A stretch of DNA of 64,000 nucleotides from assembly GCA_963576725.1 (NCBI GenBank), contig OY755246.1:73649467-73713466 (forward strand). Direction: 5' to 3'. Every line of letters begins with the position of its first letter. Position 1 is the first letter of the stretch. Positions 32,638 through 43,460 of this stretch are shown here, piece by piece. This stretch comes from Azorinus chamasolen (lineage: Eukaryota; Mollusca; Bivalvia; Cardiida; Solecurtidae). Both the position numbers and the translations under genes were made by a program. The notes beneath the pieces were generated by a model. That model was not told the DNA's origin. It did no database searches and was given only the letters and a program-made list of their open reading frames with translations.

Positions 32638-35600
32638 AGCTCACCAGAGCACAAAGTGCTCAAGGTGAGCTATTGTGATACCCCTGTGTCCGGCGTCTGT
32701 CGTCAGTCTGTCCGTCTGTACGTCTGTCTGTCCGTCAACAATTTCAAACGACTTCTCTGAAACCGACTGCCCAATTGTAACCAAACTTGGTCAGATACAT
32801 ACTGTGGGTGGGTGCTTCAAAAGTTGTTAAAAGATAGTGGATGGGGCCATCGGTCTTGTTGCCATGGCAACTGTACACAATATCTAGCAAAATCTTCTTC
32901 TCCAGAATGACTTGTCCTATTTGAATATAGTTTTTACCAAATGTGACTTTAAAAGTTGTTAAAAGAATTTTGATCCGGCAAAAAACATGGCCGCCAGAGG
33001 GCGTTGTCATTTTTTCCATATATGGTAATATGGAATTTTTCATAGGAAATTTTTAAAAATCTTCTTCTCTGAAACTGTAAAGCCTAGACCTTTGATATTT
33101 GGTATGTAGCATGATCTTATGGTCCTCTACAAATATTGTTCAAATTATGACCCCCGGGCCAAAAATGGCCCCGCCCAAGGGCTTATCAGTTTTTCATAGG
33201 AAAATCTTTAAAAATCTTCTTCACTGAAACTAAGGCCTAGACCTTTGATATTTGGTATGTAGCATGATCTTATGGTCCTCTACAAATTTTGTTCAAATGA
33301 TGACCCCCGGGCCAAAAATGGCCCCGCCCAAGGGCTTATCAGTTTTTCATAGGAAAATCTTTAAAAATCTTCTTCTCTGAAACTGTAAGGCCTAGACCTT
33401 TGATATTTGGTATGTAGCATGATCTTATGGTCCTCTACAAATATTGTTCAAATTATGACCCCGGGCCAAAAATGGCCCCGCCCAAGGGCTTATCAGTTTT
33501 TCATAGGAAAATCTTTAAAAATCTTCTTCTCTCAAACTGTAAGGCCTAGACCTTTGATGTTTGCTATGTAGCATGATCTTATGGTCCTCTACAAATATTG
33601 TTCAAATCATGACCCCCGGGCCAAAAATGGCCCCGCCCAAGGGCTTATCAGTTTTTCATAGGAAAATCTTTAATAATCTTCTTCTCTCAAACTGTAAGGC
33701 CTAGACCTTTGATATTTGGTATGTAGCATGATCTTATGGTCCTCTACAAATATTGTTCAAATTATGACCCCTGGGCCAAAAATGGCCCCGCTCAAGGGCT
33801 TATCAGTTTTTCATAGGAAAATCTTTAAAAATCTTCTTCTCTGAAACTGTAAGACCTAGACCTTTGATGTTTGGTATGTAGCATGATCTTATGGTCCTCT
33901 ATAAATATGGTTCAAATTATGACCCCCGGGCCAAAAATGGCCCCGCCCAAGGGCTTATCAGTTTTTCATAGGAAAATCTTTAAAAATCTTCTCTCAAACT
34001 GTAAGGCCTAGACCTTGATATTTGGCATATAGCATAATCTTATGGTTCTCTACAAATATTGTTCAAATTATGACCCTCGGGCCAAAAATGGCCCGCCCAA
34101 GGGCTTATCAGTTTTTCATAGGAAAATCTTTAAAAATCTTCTTCTCTGAAACTGTAAAGCCTAGACCTTTGATATTTGGTATGTAGCATGATCTTATGGT
34201 CCTCTACAAATATTTTTAGCTCACCAGAGCACTTTTGTGCTCAGGGTGAGCTTTTGTGATCACTTGATGTCCGTCGTCCGTCGTCGTCCGTCGTGCGGTG
34301 TGCGTCGTGCGTCAACAATTTGAACCTTTAAAAATCTTCTCCTCTGAATCTACAGGGTTCTCAGCTTTCATCTTTGGTACATAGCATTATCTTTAGGTCC
34401 TCTACAAAAGTTATATAAATTTTGCCCCTGGGGTCAAAATTGGCCCCGCCCCAGGAGTGCCTTGTTTTCTATTGAAATATATAGTAAAACTTTGAAAATC
34501 TTCTCCTCTGAATCTACAGCGTTCTCAGCTTTCATATTTGGCACATAGCATCATGTTCAGGTCCTCTACAAAAGTTATATAAATTATGCCCCTGGGGTCA
34601 AAATTGGCCCCGCCCAAGTGGTAGCCAGTTTTGAATAGAAACATATAGTGACAATTTTGAAAATCTTCTCCTCTGAATCTACAGGGTTCTCAGCTTTCAT
34701 ATTTGGCACATAGCATCATGCTCAGGTCCCCAGGGGTAGCCAGATTTCATTAGAAACATATAGTGATAACTTTGAAAATCTTCTCCTCTGAATCTTCAGT
34801 GTTCTCAGCTTTCATATTTGGCACATAGCATCATGTTCAGGTGCTCTACAAAAGTTATATAAATTATGCCCCTGGGGTCAAAATTGGCCCCGCCCCAGGG
34901 GTAGCCAGTTTTGAATAGAAACATATAGTGACAACTTTGAAAATCTTTTCTTCTGAATCTACAGGGTTCTTAGCTTTCATATTTGGCACAAAGCATCATG
35001 TTCAGGTTCTCTACAATTTTTGTATAAATTATGCCCCTTGGATCAAAATTGGCCCCGCCCCATGGGTAGCCAGTTTTCAATACAAATATATGGTAAAACT
35101 TTGAATATATTCTTCTCTGAAACTGAAAGGTTCATAGCGTTCATATTTGGCACATAGCATCATGTTCAGGTCCTCTACAAAAGTTATATATATTATGCCC
35201 CTGGGGTCAAAATTGACCCCGCCCCAGGGGTGGCCAGTTTTCAATAGAAACATATAGTGACAACTTTAAAAATCTTCTCCTCTAAATCTACAGTGTTCTT
35301 AGCTTTCATATTTGGCACATAGGATCATAGTCAGGTCCTCTACAAAATTTATATAAATTGTGCCCCAGGGGTCAAAATTGGCCCCGCCCCAGGAGTAGCC
35401 ATGTCTCAATAGAAACATATAGTGACAACTTTGAAAATCTTCTCCTCAGAAACTGGAAGGTTCTCAGCTTTCATATTTGACACATAACATCATGTTTAGG
35501 TCCTCTACAAGAGTTATATATAAATTATGCCCCCGGGGTCAAAATTGGCCCCGCCCCAGGGGTAGCCAGTGTGCAATAGAAACATATAGTGTCAAATTTG

Positions 35601-36247
35601 AAAATATTTTCCTCAGAAACTGGAAGGTTCTCAGCTTTCATATTTGGCACATAGCATCATGTTCAGGTCCTCTACAAAAGTTGTATAAATTATACCCCTT
35701 GGATCCAAATTGGCCCGCCCCAGGGGTTGCTAGTTTTCTCTAGAAACATATAGTGAAAACTTTGAACATCTTCTCCTCTGATTGCCTGGTGAGCGATGTC
35801 AGGGCCATTCTGGCCCTCTTGTTCAAATTATGACCCCAGGCCAAAAATGGCCCCGCCCAAGGGCTTATCAGTTTTTCATTGGAAAATCTTTAAAAATCTA
35901 CTGAAACTGTAAGGCCTAGACCATTGATATTTGGTATGTAACATGATCTAATGGTCCTCTACAAATATGTAGCTGTGGCTTGTGGTCCTCTGCCAAGAAT
36001 GTTTAACTTACGACCCTGACCACTGGGCGAAACTTGGCCCTGCCTCAGGGCTTATCAGTTTTTAATGGGAAAAATATAAAATATTATTTTTCTCTGAAAC
36101 CATAAGGCTTAGACCTTCAATTAATGGCATACTGCTTTGCCTTGTGGTTTTCTACCAAGGTTGTACACATTATTTCTTGTGGTCAAAAATGGCCCCGCCC
36201 CTGGGGTTATCTCAGGTGAGCGCTTCAGGGCCTCATGGCCCTCTTGT
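32638..36247 (+). mobile_element. Family A/B-type element hosting a nested B element
   Basis: 5' hairpin AGCTCACCAGAGC..GCTCAAGGTGAGCT (B-type), then CGTCTGTCCGTC tract, but the core is A-type 155-bp units (33061-34216, TAGACCTTTGATATTTGG). The 3' end CAGGTGAGCGCTTCAGGGCC..CTCTTGTG is of the A kind. It thus mixes end and core types. A B element occupies 34218-35822. The 99-residue antisense frame at 32744-33043 is not supported as a gene. Confidence 0.7.
34218..35822 (+). mobile_element. Family B element nested in the A/B element
   Basis: Both ends complete. Host unit reads CTACAAATATT before and GTTCAAATTATGACCCC after, which joins to the normal A unit (CTACAAATATTGTTCAAATT). About ten B units of roughly 160 bp. 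Confidence 0.8.
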
Positions 36248-36401
36248 GTTATTTTAAATCTTATTGGAATAATAAAAAAAATGCTTTGGAAATTAATATG
36301 CAGCTAATACTTTTCTCACTTCATTAACCTTTGACTCGTTCACTTAATAATATGTTATAGGAATGATCTTTCAGGTGAAAGCGAATACGTTGATAACTCG
36401 G

Positions 36402-36656
36402 TCAACGTCTATTGTCCATGTCCCTGTGCAGACGAATCAGTGCAAGCGCAGAAAGCCTTTTGGATGTCATTGTGATCCGCAAGTAGTTTTTGATTCGTTT
36501 CATGGAACTGAATGACCGTTCACAAGATGCCGATGTCGGCGGCATGGTCAAAAGGACACCTATGTCAGCACAAATGCAGGGGTACAAGTCCTTGTTCGTC
36601 TGTTGAGGGATTTCCTTGAGTCGGGAAGGCTTCACGTCAATCATGCCCCATCTCAC
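36402..36656 (-). pseudogene. hAT transposase C-terminal (dimerisation) fragment
   Basis: An 84-residue frame carries the hAT family C-terminal dimerisation motif: LLTMPPTSASCERSFSSMKR at about residues 35-54, then IKNYLRITMTSKRLSALALI and RLHRDMD. In full transposases this lies at the end of a 600-800 residue protein and mediates oligomerisation. The stop after MDNRR is probably the native end. The first 30 residues look like the adjoining transposase (KEIPQQTNKDLYPC). The DNA-binding zinc finger and the catalytic core are absent, replaced by or lost to the insertions. It is close to the right end of the hAT-like element, on the minus strand, as expected if the transposase is read leftwards. 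Non-functional remnant; similarity to ZMYM-type domesticated hAT proteins is possible but not needed. Confidence 0.75.
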
Positions 36657-36821
36657 CCTCCATCTTGCAACTTCCGACTTTTATTTTCACTATTCATCTT
36701 CATAACATGGTCGCTAAAAACAGGTTTTACTTATTGATAGATCTATGTCAAGGGGTCATAGCTACGCCCCACAGCAAGTGGTCGGGACTGCAAATAGTCC
36801 CGCTTTTGTGGACGATAGATC

Positions 36822-36976
36822 TACATAGAGTTTGTATTAGTATATGAGCGTCGATGGCAGCTGAATGGTCTCGATTTCGTTGTCATTTCGTCTCGATGAC
36901 GAGGCAAAAAAATGGAAACGAAATCGAGACAATTCATCTGCAACCGACATTAAAATACTAATACAAATTCTATGTA
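36822..36976. repeat. Inverted repeat inside the hAT-like element
   Basis: TACATAGAGTTTGTATTAGT (36822) returns inverted as ATACTAATACAAATTCTATG (36955-36974), and TCTCGATTTCGTTG pairs with ACGAAATCGAGA further in. Arms of about 55 bp with several mismatches. Probably a small MITE. Confidence 0.6.
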
Positions 36977-37442
36977 CCATGCACGAATGCAGAACTATTT
37001 GCCGTCCCAATACATAGTGGTGCCCCGTGCATGTGGTCTGGAATGTATTCAGATGTTCAAACGTGAGCTAGGTTATTCCTTTACAAATATACCCGTGAAT
37101 CAACGTCTATGATCAAATCGTTTTGTTAAGTGACATGGAACTGATTGACTGTTCACAAGTAACACGATTGTTATAACGTTCAAAATGACAATATATATGT
37201 GATTAAAGAATCATTTTCATTTGTTCTAGATATACGCCAAAACGCATTTCTGACGTTCTATGATCAATTTTTTTTTCTGGGGGAGGGCCCCATAACCCCC
37301 TCATATTTGGCCTACACGTATATTTCTTCCAAGCTACGCCCCTGACTTTGTACGATTTACGGTCGTTTCGTCAATCTTTTCCTTCGTCGATCTTATTTTA
37401 TAAAGTAGATATCTAGACTCAAAGTCGTTTCGTCGACCTTAT

Positions 37443-37796
37443 TGTTACATAGGGTTTAAGTTTTCACACTTATGCCGCGGCTATGTATTTGATGCGACGC
37501 GTGTCGGTACTTATGGCAAACTGCCAAATCATAGTTCAGACCCGGATAAAGATTACGTTACATTTGGTATGTGTTTAAATACTTAAAGTAGCCCAGTGTT
37601 TGCTCTGGAAGTCTACTCTAAACCTACTGGCTAACGAGAGAGTAATAGAATAACTCACACTTTGTAAGGACAGGCCTCTCCTGTCCAGTCCGGTTGGCTG
37701 TCAGTAGGCAACTGCATAGAGTCCGGTACGACGCTCGCGCGGTTCGAATCAGCTGACTCGGATGTCAACAACACATCGCACATGCGCGTCACAACA
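37443..37796 (-). repeat. 3' LTR of the Gypsy-like element
   Basis: 354 bp, TG..CA on both strands: TGTTACATAGGG at the left, GCGTCACAACA at the right. It directly follows the polypurine tract on the minus strand. A second copy was not found, so the LTR call rests on position and ends. Confidence 0.55.
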
Positions 37797-37816
37797 TTCC
37801 CCCCCCCCATCTTTAT
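37797..37816 (-). other. Polypurine tract
   Basis: On the minus strand GATGGGGGGGGGGAA stands immediately before TGTTGTGACGC, the usual primer site for plus-strand synthesis at a 3' LTR. Confidence 0.6.
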
Positions 37817-37916
37817 CCTGGAGGTTTGGGGCCTCGGGGATGGGTGCTGCTGTATGTTGACTGGAGCGGTAGGCGGCACTTGGACTATTCTAGTCTTCCA
37901 AGGAACCGGATCTGGA

Positions 37917-38065
37917 CGATAGGTACCTTTGACTGAAAGTCTTAAAGGTCCTATACTTAATGAACCTCCGACTGAAAGCCTGAAAGGTTCCTGAACTTTA
38001 CAAACCTTGGGCTGAAAACCTCAAAGGTTCTTAAACTTTACAAACCTCGGGCTGAAAGCCTCAAA
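37917..38065. repeat. Four tandem units of about 40 bp
   Basis: Each unit has (G)ACTGAAAGYCTSAAAGGTTC and ACTTTACAAACCTCGG with few changes. Related words (CTGAAAGTCATC, TCTAAAGGTTCC) recur at 39680-39830. Non-coding in its present state. Confidence 0.75.
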
Positions 38066-38552
38066 GGTACTTTAACTTATCATGTTCAGTGTGACTGCGT
38101 CTGGAAGACTGCTACCTGAACATGAAACAGTTCCGAAACAGCCAGTGTGTCATAGTCCAAAAGACAACCTGAAGCCTCTGACTTCGAAATATACTGAGCT
38201 CCTTAGCCTGGATGGCTCTAGACTCCTGAAAAGCTCTGAGTTTCAGGGACTGAACTAGAATTCAACTCAATTCCTGGTGCTCGAACAGAATCATACAATC
38301 TATCGGGAGCGTGAGACCTACTGCTGCCTCATTCACTAAGTAAAATGTATCCGCGTGTAAGCAATATTTACAACTGTCACAGGGTAGATCAGTTGGCTTT
38401 ATACCAGCAACATATGCTGATCATGGAGTCAAAGGATCAGGGATCCTGGAAATCACATCTGCATTCCAATGCTTTACTCCAGCCCGATGCTTAAGCACTA
38501 TATTTACTGAGACAATTCTTTCAACCATCGGGCTAGCTGCCCCTGTGATTTC
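38066..38552. other. Interval between RNase H and the tandem units
   Basis: Position corresponds to integrase in an intact element, but no HHCC or DDE motif was recognised in either strand. Probably deleted or too worn. Confidence 0.4.
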
Positions 38553-39160
38553 TTAAACCGTAACAACCAAGTTAAACTGGAATGATCTGTCCAAGCAAGT
38601 AATACCGGAAATGCCTGGTAAACTGTATGATAATTTAGAACTCTTTCCTGGTTGTACCGTATACTCCGGAGTCAATGAGAGGCTGCTGAAAGCAATCACT
38701 CTTTCCACTCCGTCCTGTACCTGTATCAGTTCTGCTCCGATAGCTGTATGTGAGGCATCTACATCCAAGATAAATGGATCTTGACTATTCGGCAAAGCCA
38801 ACACTGGGTGTGAAGTCAATGCCTTCTTCAAAGCCTCAAATGCCTTCTGTTCCAAAGGACCCCACTTGAATAGATTCTTGCCAGTTGACCTATATAAAGG
38901 CTGTGTCAACTTAGGACCTATGGTAATTGAACAAACCAAGGAACCTTTCAACATCCTCGGATGAAACTGGAACTGGCTACTGAGCCATGGTTTTACAACG
39001 CCAGCATCCTTAGAAACTATGGACATGCAGTTTCCACTGACATTTCTCCCAAGAAACTTCTTCCCGGAAGAAAAGACAACTTTCTTGGCTTAAGCTTCAT
39101 GCCAACCAGTCTAGAACTCCACAAAGGTTATTCAAGTGGTTCTCAAAAGCATTTCCCATA
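38553..39160 (-). pseudogene. Gypsy-like reverse transcriptase end and RNase H fragment
   Basis: The open frame 38553-39026 has the RT connection region (PLYRSTGKNLFKWGPLEQKA), FEALKKALTSHPVLALP, then the RNase H start PFILDVDASHTAIGAELIQV, with the first catalytic Asp in DVDAS, and RVIAFSSLSLTPEY. In this family the RNase H removes the RNA strand during cDNA synthesis in the cytoplasmic particle. Upstream, shifted frames show FENHLNNL (about 39145) and KLKPRK with SFLPGRSFLG (about 39090-39050), the end of the reverse transcriptase palm and thumb. The catalytic YxDD and the fingers are absent. After about residue 120 the peptide loses similarity (GKSSKLSYSL), showing another shift. Non-functional. 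It sits between the protease remnant and the LTR, as in Ty3/Gypsy order. Confidence 0.7.
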
Positions 39161-39414
39161 AGGGATAGTATCCTTTACAGAGACAACATAGTGTCCTGTA
39201 ATCAATGTACCAGTGAAATATCTCTGGCAGTTTTCTGCCTGCTCACTAATGGAACTCTTTTCTCAGCACTGCGACTGGAAGTCTGCTTGCTGACGACTTG
39301 AGTACACGTTTCATCTAAAACAGAGTCTACAACTCGCGCACAAGCTACAATATCATTACTGACCAAACCACCTTGCAGGGTACTCTGTTACTCTCAAAAC
39401 TGTCTCTTTATCAA

Positions 39415-39540
39415 CCATCTCCATCACAAACTCTCTAATATTTCGTGGTTTCTCTTTCCAACTTTGGTATACATGTATTTGCGTTGAAAGGATAGTGATC
39501 TCGGCCCCGGAATCAATCCTAGCCTTAACCATTCTCCCCC
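39415..39540 (-). pseudogene. Aspartic protease remnant (DSGA motif)
   Basis: In one minus-strand frame from about 39534 the sequence reads VKARIDSGAEITILSTQI, followed by a stretch with SWKEKPRN and EMVDKETV. DSGA followed by hydrophobic residues is the retropepsin active-site pattern; family members use D(T/S)GA. Such proteases cut the Gag-Pol precursor. It lies downstream of the gag and upstream of the RT remnant. The region is short and out of frame with both, so it is a relic. The 80-residue frame 39424-39666 uses another frame and is not the protease. Confidence 0.55.
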
Positions 39541-39924
39541 CCCAACCTTAATATGAAAAAGCACTGAGATTGTGTTTAAGATCTGACAGCAGACTAGATG
39601 CAGCTCCAACACCTTCCTTGCAGTCTTCTTTATGTAACCTATGAGTATGAGTACCTGCTCCAGCATCAGTCGATTCAGGACTGAAAGTCATCTGAACTGA
39701 CCTAAAACTTTTCCATTTTCTGATGAAAGTTGACTGGAAGTCATGCTTTCTAAAGGTTCATGATTTCTAAAGGTTCCTTTTCTGACGAAAGTTGACTGGA
39801 AATCATGCTTTCTAAAGGTTCCTAAAGATTCCTAGCCACTGATATTGCCTTGATGTGCGACCCTTATCCTCAGTCTTTATTAAGTTCAAGCCTTGTCGGG
39901 CTTGTGGCTATCTTTACAATCTCG

Positions 39925-40010
39925 CTTTTTTGACCAAGTATCTCTCACAATCACGTTTCATGTGCCCCCTTTGCTTGCAAAAGAAACACTGAACAGTCAT
40001 GTTGCGAGAA
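39925..40010 (-). pseudogene. CCHC zinc knuckle, frame-shifted end of gag
   Basis: Just after the gag stop, one base out of frame, the minus strand reads VQCFFCKQRGHMKRDCERYL. The spacing C-x2-C-x4-H-x4-C is the nucleocapsid zinc knuckle, which binds the element RNA. It shows that a one-base change cut the knuckle off the gag frame. Confidence 0.7.
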
Positions 40011-40940
40011 CTAACCTTCCGTGATGGAAACTAGCTTGGTATCCAGACTCTCTATAGCTCTAGCTTCCATCTGCTCTACTTTAGATTCTGTGACAGAACC
40101 TACTGCATTTATAGTAATCTCATCTTTTAATTTCTTCCCAGAAACCTTCCCCCCTTCAATAGCGAGGTAACTACCATGAATACTCACTGGGTGTTCAATA
40201 CAAGCATGTTTTGCAGCATCCTTATCCGAACACCCTTTACAAAATTTTGAAATAGCCTCTTGTTTGCGATGGCTTTTGGGTAGATCCTTGTATGCAGGTG
40301 TAGCTAAAGACTGGTGCTCTGTTTGACATGTATCCCGATGGTTTCTGTGTCTGGAAGACGACAGATGTTTGCTGACTAACTCCCCACTTGCCAGTCTGGA
40401 AGACTGTAGCATATGTGGGCTTGAACCTGTGACCAGCTTATCCTCCTCAACCCTAACCAGATTTTGAATGATGTCTAAAATGCTCTCTGCCTCCCGCTGC
40501 AGCTCTTGCAAATGCTCCAAATATGAAACTTTAGTATTGGATTCAGGTTTTGGACATATGCAAGTTTGCTTTCCCTTATGGTCAAATAAACCCTTAGTCC
40601 TCCCCTGCCTTTCAGACATGCTGATAAGCCGGTCGTAGTCATTAACTTTAACCTTCGGGTCTGATGGTGATGTACTTAAGGGTAGATCTGCGCCTGCACC
40701 GTGAACAAGTCGCTCCTTGACTGAGTTCAGCTCTGCTTGATCTGACTGTCCTGGCAGGGAGAAATCAATTACACGAAGCATGTTTTCATTCAGATTCCCC
40801 ATCAGCACAAGGGACAAAGCGTCCTTTGTCACTACTTGATACTGAGCACGGAACCTTACAATGGCTTCTGCTCTAGCTTTATCTATTCCTGGGATTAAAC
40901 GCAACTCCTCTACCGAAGCTGTATTAATCTTCACCAACAT
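40011..40940 (-). CDS. Gag-like protein with N-terminal helix-hairpin-helix motif
   Basis: A 309-residue frame. Residues 2-30 (VKINTASVEELRLIPGID, then KARAEAIVRFRAQY) are a ComEA-type helix-hairpin-helix pair, a non-specific DNA-binding fold with the LPGI-like hairpin IPGID. Residues 30-70 continue with KDALSLVLMGNLNENMLRVI. The middle is hydrophilic with a coiled-coil-like stretch (LEHLQELQREAESILDIIQN, about 142-161). A Cys/His pattern (FCKGCSDKDAAKHAC, about 232-246) may bind metal. The CCHC knuckle lies just downstream in another frame. Position before protease and RNase H on the same strand indicates a gag of a Ty3/Gypsy-like element, forming the RNA-binding particle. The ATG at 40938-40940 starts exactly at the motif, so the start is credible. 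It may be nearly full length apart from the knuckle frameshift. Gag with this fold is known to me from mollusc retroelements only by recollection. Confidence 0.6.
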   Translation of the reverse strand: MLVKINTASVEELRLIPGIDKARAEAIVRFRAQYQVVTKDALSLVLMGNLNENMLRVIDFSLPGQSDQAELNSVKERLVHGAGADLPLSTSPSDPKVKVNDYDRLISMSERQGRTKGLFDHKGKQTCICPKPESNTKVSYLEHLQELQREAESILDIIQNLVRVEEDKLVTGSSPHMLQSSRLASGELVSKHLSSSRHRNHRDTCQTEHQSLATPAYKDLPKSHRKQEAISKFCKGCSDKDAAKHACIEHPVSIHGSYLAIEGGKVSGKKLKDEITINAVGSVTESKVEQMEARAIESLDTKLVSITEG

Positions 40941-41010
40941 TTTGAGCGCTGAGCAAGCGTATACCTATATAAATCGTGTATGAAATACAACGATAAATCT
41001 AAGGTTTATT

Positions 41011-42749
41011 ATACTCCCACAAACAGAGTTTGAGGGGGGTATACTGGAATCAGCCTGTCGGTCGGTCGTCGGGCGGTCGGTCGGTCGGGCGGTCTGTCTG
41101 CAAAATCTTGTACGGCGAACTCCTCCTTCAGTTTCAACCCGATTCACTTGACACTTGGCATAATTGTTAATCAGGAGTAGTAGATGTGCAAGACACAAAT
41201 TTCAGGTCTCTGTGACCTTGACCTTGACCTTTGGCCTTGAAATTGGTCTTGAAATTGGCAGGCAAAAGCTTGTACTTTGAACTCCTCCTTCACATTCAAC
41301 CTGATTCACTTGATACTTGGCATAAATGTTACTCAGGAGTAGTAGATATGCAAGACACAAATTTCAGGTCTCTGTGACCTTGCCTTGAAATTGGTCTTGA
41401 AATTGGCAGGCAAAAGTTTGTACTTTGAACTCCTCCTTCAATTTCAACCTGATTCACTTGATACATGGCATAAATGTTACTCAGGAGTAGTAGATGTGCA
41501 AGACACAAATTTCAGGTCTCTGTGACCTTGACCTTGACAGTTGGCCTTGAAATTGGTCTTGAAATTGGCAGTCAAAATCTTGTACTTTAAACTCCTTCAA
41601 TTTCAACCTGATTCACTTGATACTTGGCATCAATGTTACTCAGGAGTAGTAGATGTGCAAGACACAAATTTCAGGTCTCTGTGACCTTGACCTTGACCTT
41701 TGGTCTTGAAATTGGTCTTGAAATTGGCAGGCAAAATCTTGTCCTTGAAATTGGTCTTGAAATTGGCAGTCAAAATCTTGTACTTTAAACTCCTTCAATT
41801 TCAACCTGATTCACTTGATACTTGGCATCAATGTTACTCAGGAGTAGTAGATGTGCAAGACACAAATTTCAGGTCTCTGTGACCTTGACCTTGACCTTTG
41901 GTCTTGAAATTGGTCTTGAAATTGGCAGGCAAAATCTTGTACAGCAAACTCCTCCTTCACTTTCAACCTGATTCATTTGATACTAGGCATCAATGTTACT
42001 CAGGAGTAGTAGATGTGCAAGACACAAATTTCAGGTCTCTGACCTTGGCCTTGATCTTTGGCCTTGAAATTGGTCATGATATTGGCAGGCAAAATCTTGT
42101 ACTTTGAACTCCTCCTTCAATTTCAACCTGATTCATTTGATACTTGGCATAAATGTTACTCAGGAGTAGTATATGTGCAAGACACAAATTTCAGGTCTCT
42201 GTGACTTTGACCTTGACCGTTGGCCTTGAAATTGGTCTTAAAATTGGCAGGCAAAATCTTGTACTTTGAACTCCTCCTTCACTTTCAACCTGATTCACTT
42301 GATACTTGGCATAAATGTTACTCAGGAGTAGTAGATGTGCAAGACACAAATTTAAAATCTTTGTGACCTTGACCTTTGACCTTGAAATTGGTCTTAAAAT
42401 TGGCAGGCAAAATCTTGTACGGCGAACTCCTCCTTCACTTTCAACCTGATTTACTTGATACTTGGCATAAATGTTACTCAGGAGTAGTATATGTGCAAGA
42501 CACAAATTTCAGGTCTCTGTAACCTTGACCTTGACCTTTGGTCTTGAAATTGGCAGGCAAAATATTGTACTTTGAACTCCTCCTTCAATTTCAACCTGAT
42601 TCACTTGATACTTGGCATAAATTACAGAATTTTCTCTATTTGAACTTTGGGTATTTTTGTTATTTGGTCCTGTTACATGTTCAAAACTTGGATTTGCAAT
42701 CAAGGCTGCCGTGTGGGGGTATTCATCACCTTTAGTGATAGTTCTAGTT
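41011..42749 (+). mobile_element. Family J Helentron-like element
   Basis: 5' hairpin ATACTCCCACAAAC..GTTTGAGGGGGGTAT. A GGTCGGTCGTCGGGCGG tract follows at 41055-41095. The core is about nine units of 148-165 bp (one of 198) with TTGATACTTGGCAT, CAGGAGTAGTAGATGTGCAA and TGACCTTGACCTTGACC. The 3' end GTGGGGGTAT (42713-42722) is inverse to the start, then TCATCACC..GGTGAT-like hairpin and TTCTAGTTTT. Antisense frames starting MCLAHLLLLSN are repeat readings. It interrupts the 5' side of the Gypsy-like element. Confidence 0.75.
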
Positions 42750-43460
42750 TTCCCTGTATGTAATACAATGGAAAATCTTTATACTGACAGACAATGAACT
42801 TTCTATTCAGTCAACAGGTATACTATACGTGATAACTGCAATAGTACAAGCAAACTTACCTTACATCCCGTTAGCTAATCTACCGTAAATAAAACTGGCA
42901 TAAAACAAATTTGAAACTGAATTCCTTAAGAAATCAAAGTACTGAAAGTACTAATAGGTGGCGAACAAGGTATTTACCTATGTGTGGGATATACACAGTG
43001 CATTGGAGAGTTTTTCTGCATCCAACGAGAGTTACTATCAATACTGTATCTGTAAACGGGATAAGGAATGAAAACAATCTGGTATGGATATAAGATCATT
43101 TATTGGATCATATAACAGTTGCAAATGTTAATGACAATGCTTCCCTGGGTGCATATAATTTATAGTGGAATTCTGAGTACAAATGAAAGCCTGGGTTGGT
43201 CGAGGTTTTCTTCTATATCAAGGGTTTGGTGCATATCTATTTCAACTCTTATCATGTCAAATCATTTTTTGTCTGCTATATTAAATGTTGTCATCTGCTA
43301 TTGCATCTGCTTATTTTTTCTATGAATTCTATGTGAATATGTAATCTGAATGTCAAACAGCTTGGATATCTCTGTTACTCTGTTCCAATCCAAGTTACTC
43401 TGCTTCTCATCAAAATCTTGATAAACACTGTTGGATTTAACAAACAACCAGCATGCCTGA
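42750..43460. other. Interval with no recognised feature
   Basis: AT-rich, no tandem repeat, no motif-bearing frame. Short frames of 60-68 residues are not supported. Confidence 0.4.

Larger units (their letters stand above)
31756..37344 (-). mobile_element. hAT-like transposon with CAGNGGCGTAGCTT ends
   Basis: Left end CAGTGGCGTAGCTTCC, right end inverse of CAGGGGCGTAGCTTGG (ends 37344); both are followed inward by GCCTACAC words. A transposase C-terminal remnant on the minus strand (36402-36656) supports a hAT origin. Most of the 5.6 kb is later insertions: a MITE (32008-32246), a tRNA-like piece and nested A/B elements (32638-36247). The 8 bases at each side do not match, and the right flank differs from the empty site at 18764, so one boundary may be a deletion product. 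Confidence 0.6.
37443..40940 (-). mobile_element. Ty3/Gypsy-like LTR retrotransposon, degenerate
   Basis: Read on the minus strand the order is gag with helix-hairpin-helix and CCHC knuckle (40940-39950), aspartic protease (39534), reverse transcriptase end and RNase H (39160-38553), then polypurine tract and 3' LTR (37816-37443). Integrase and most of the reverse transcriptase are missing, and frames shift several times. The 5' LTR is not seen; family J DNA starts 70 bp beyond the gag start. Confidence 0.7.

Noticed and set aside
32744..33043. 99-residue antisense frame
   Set aside because: Lies in the first unit of a Helentron-like element; no domain.
41700..42505. Frames MCLAHLLLLSN and MVLKLVLKLAGK in the J array
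   Set aside because: Tandem-unit readings that appear in several frames and both strands.
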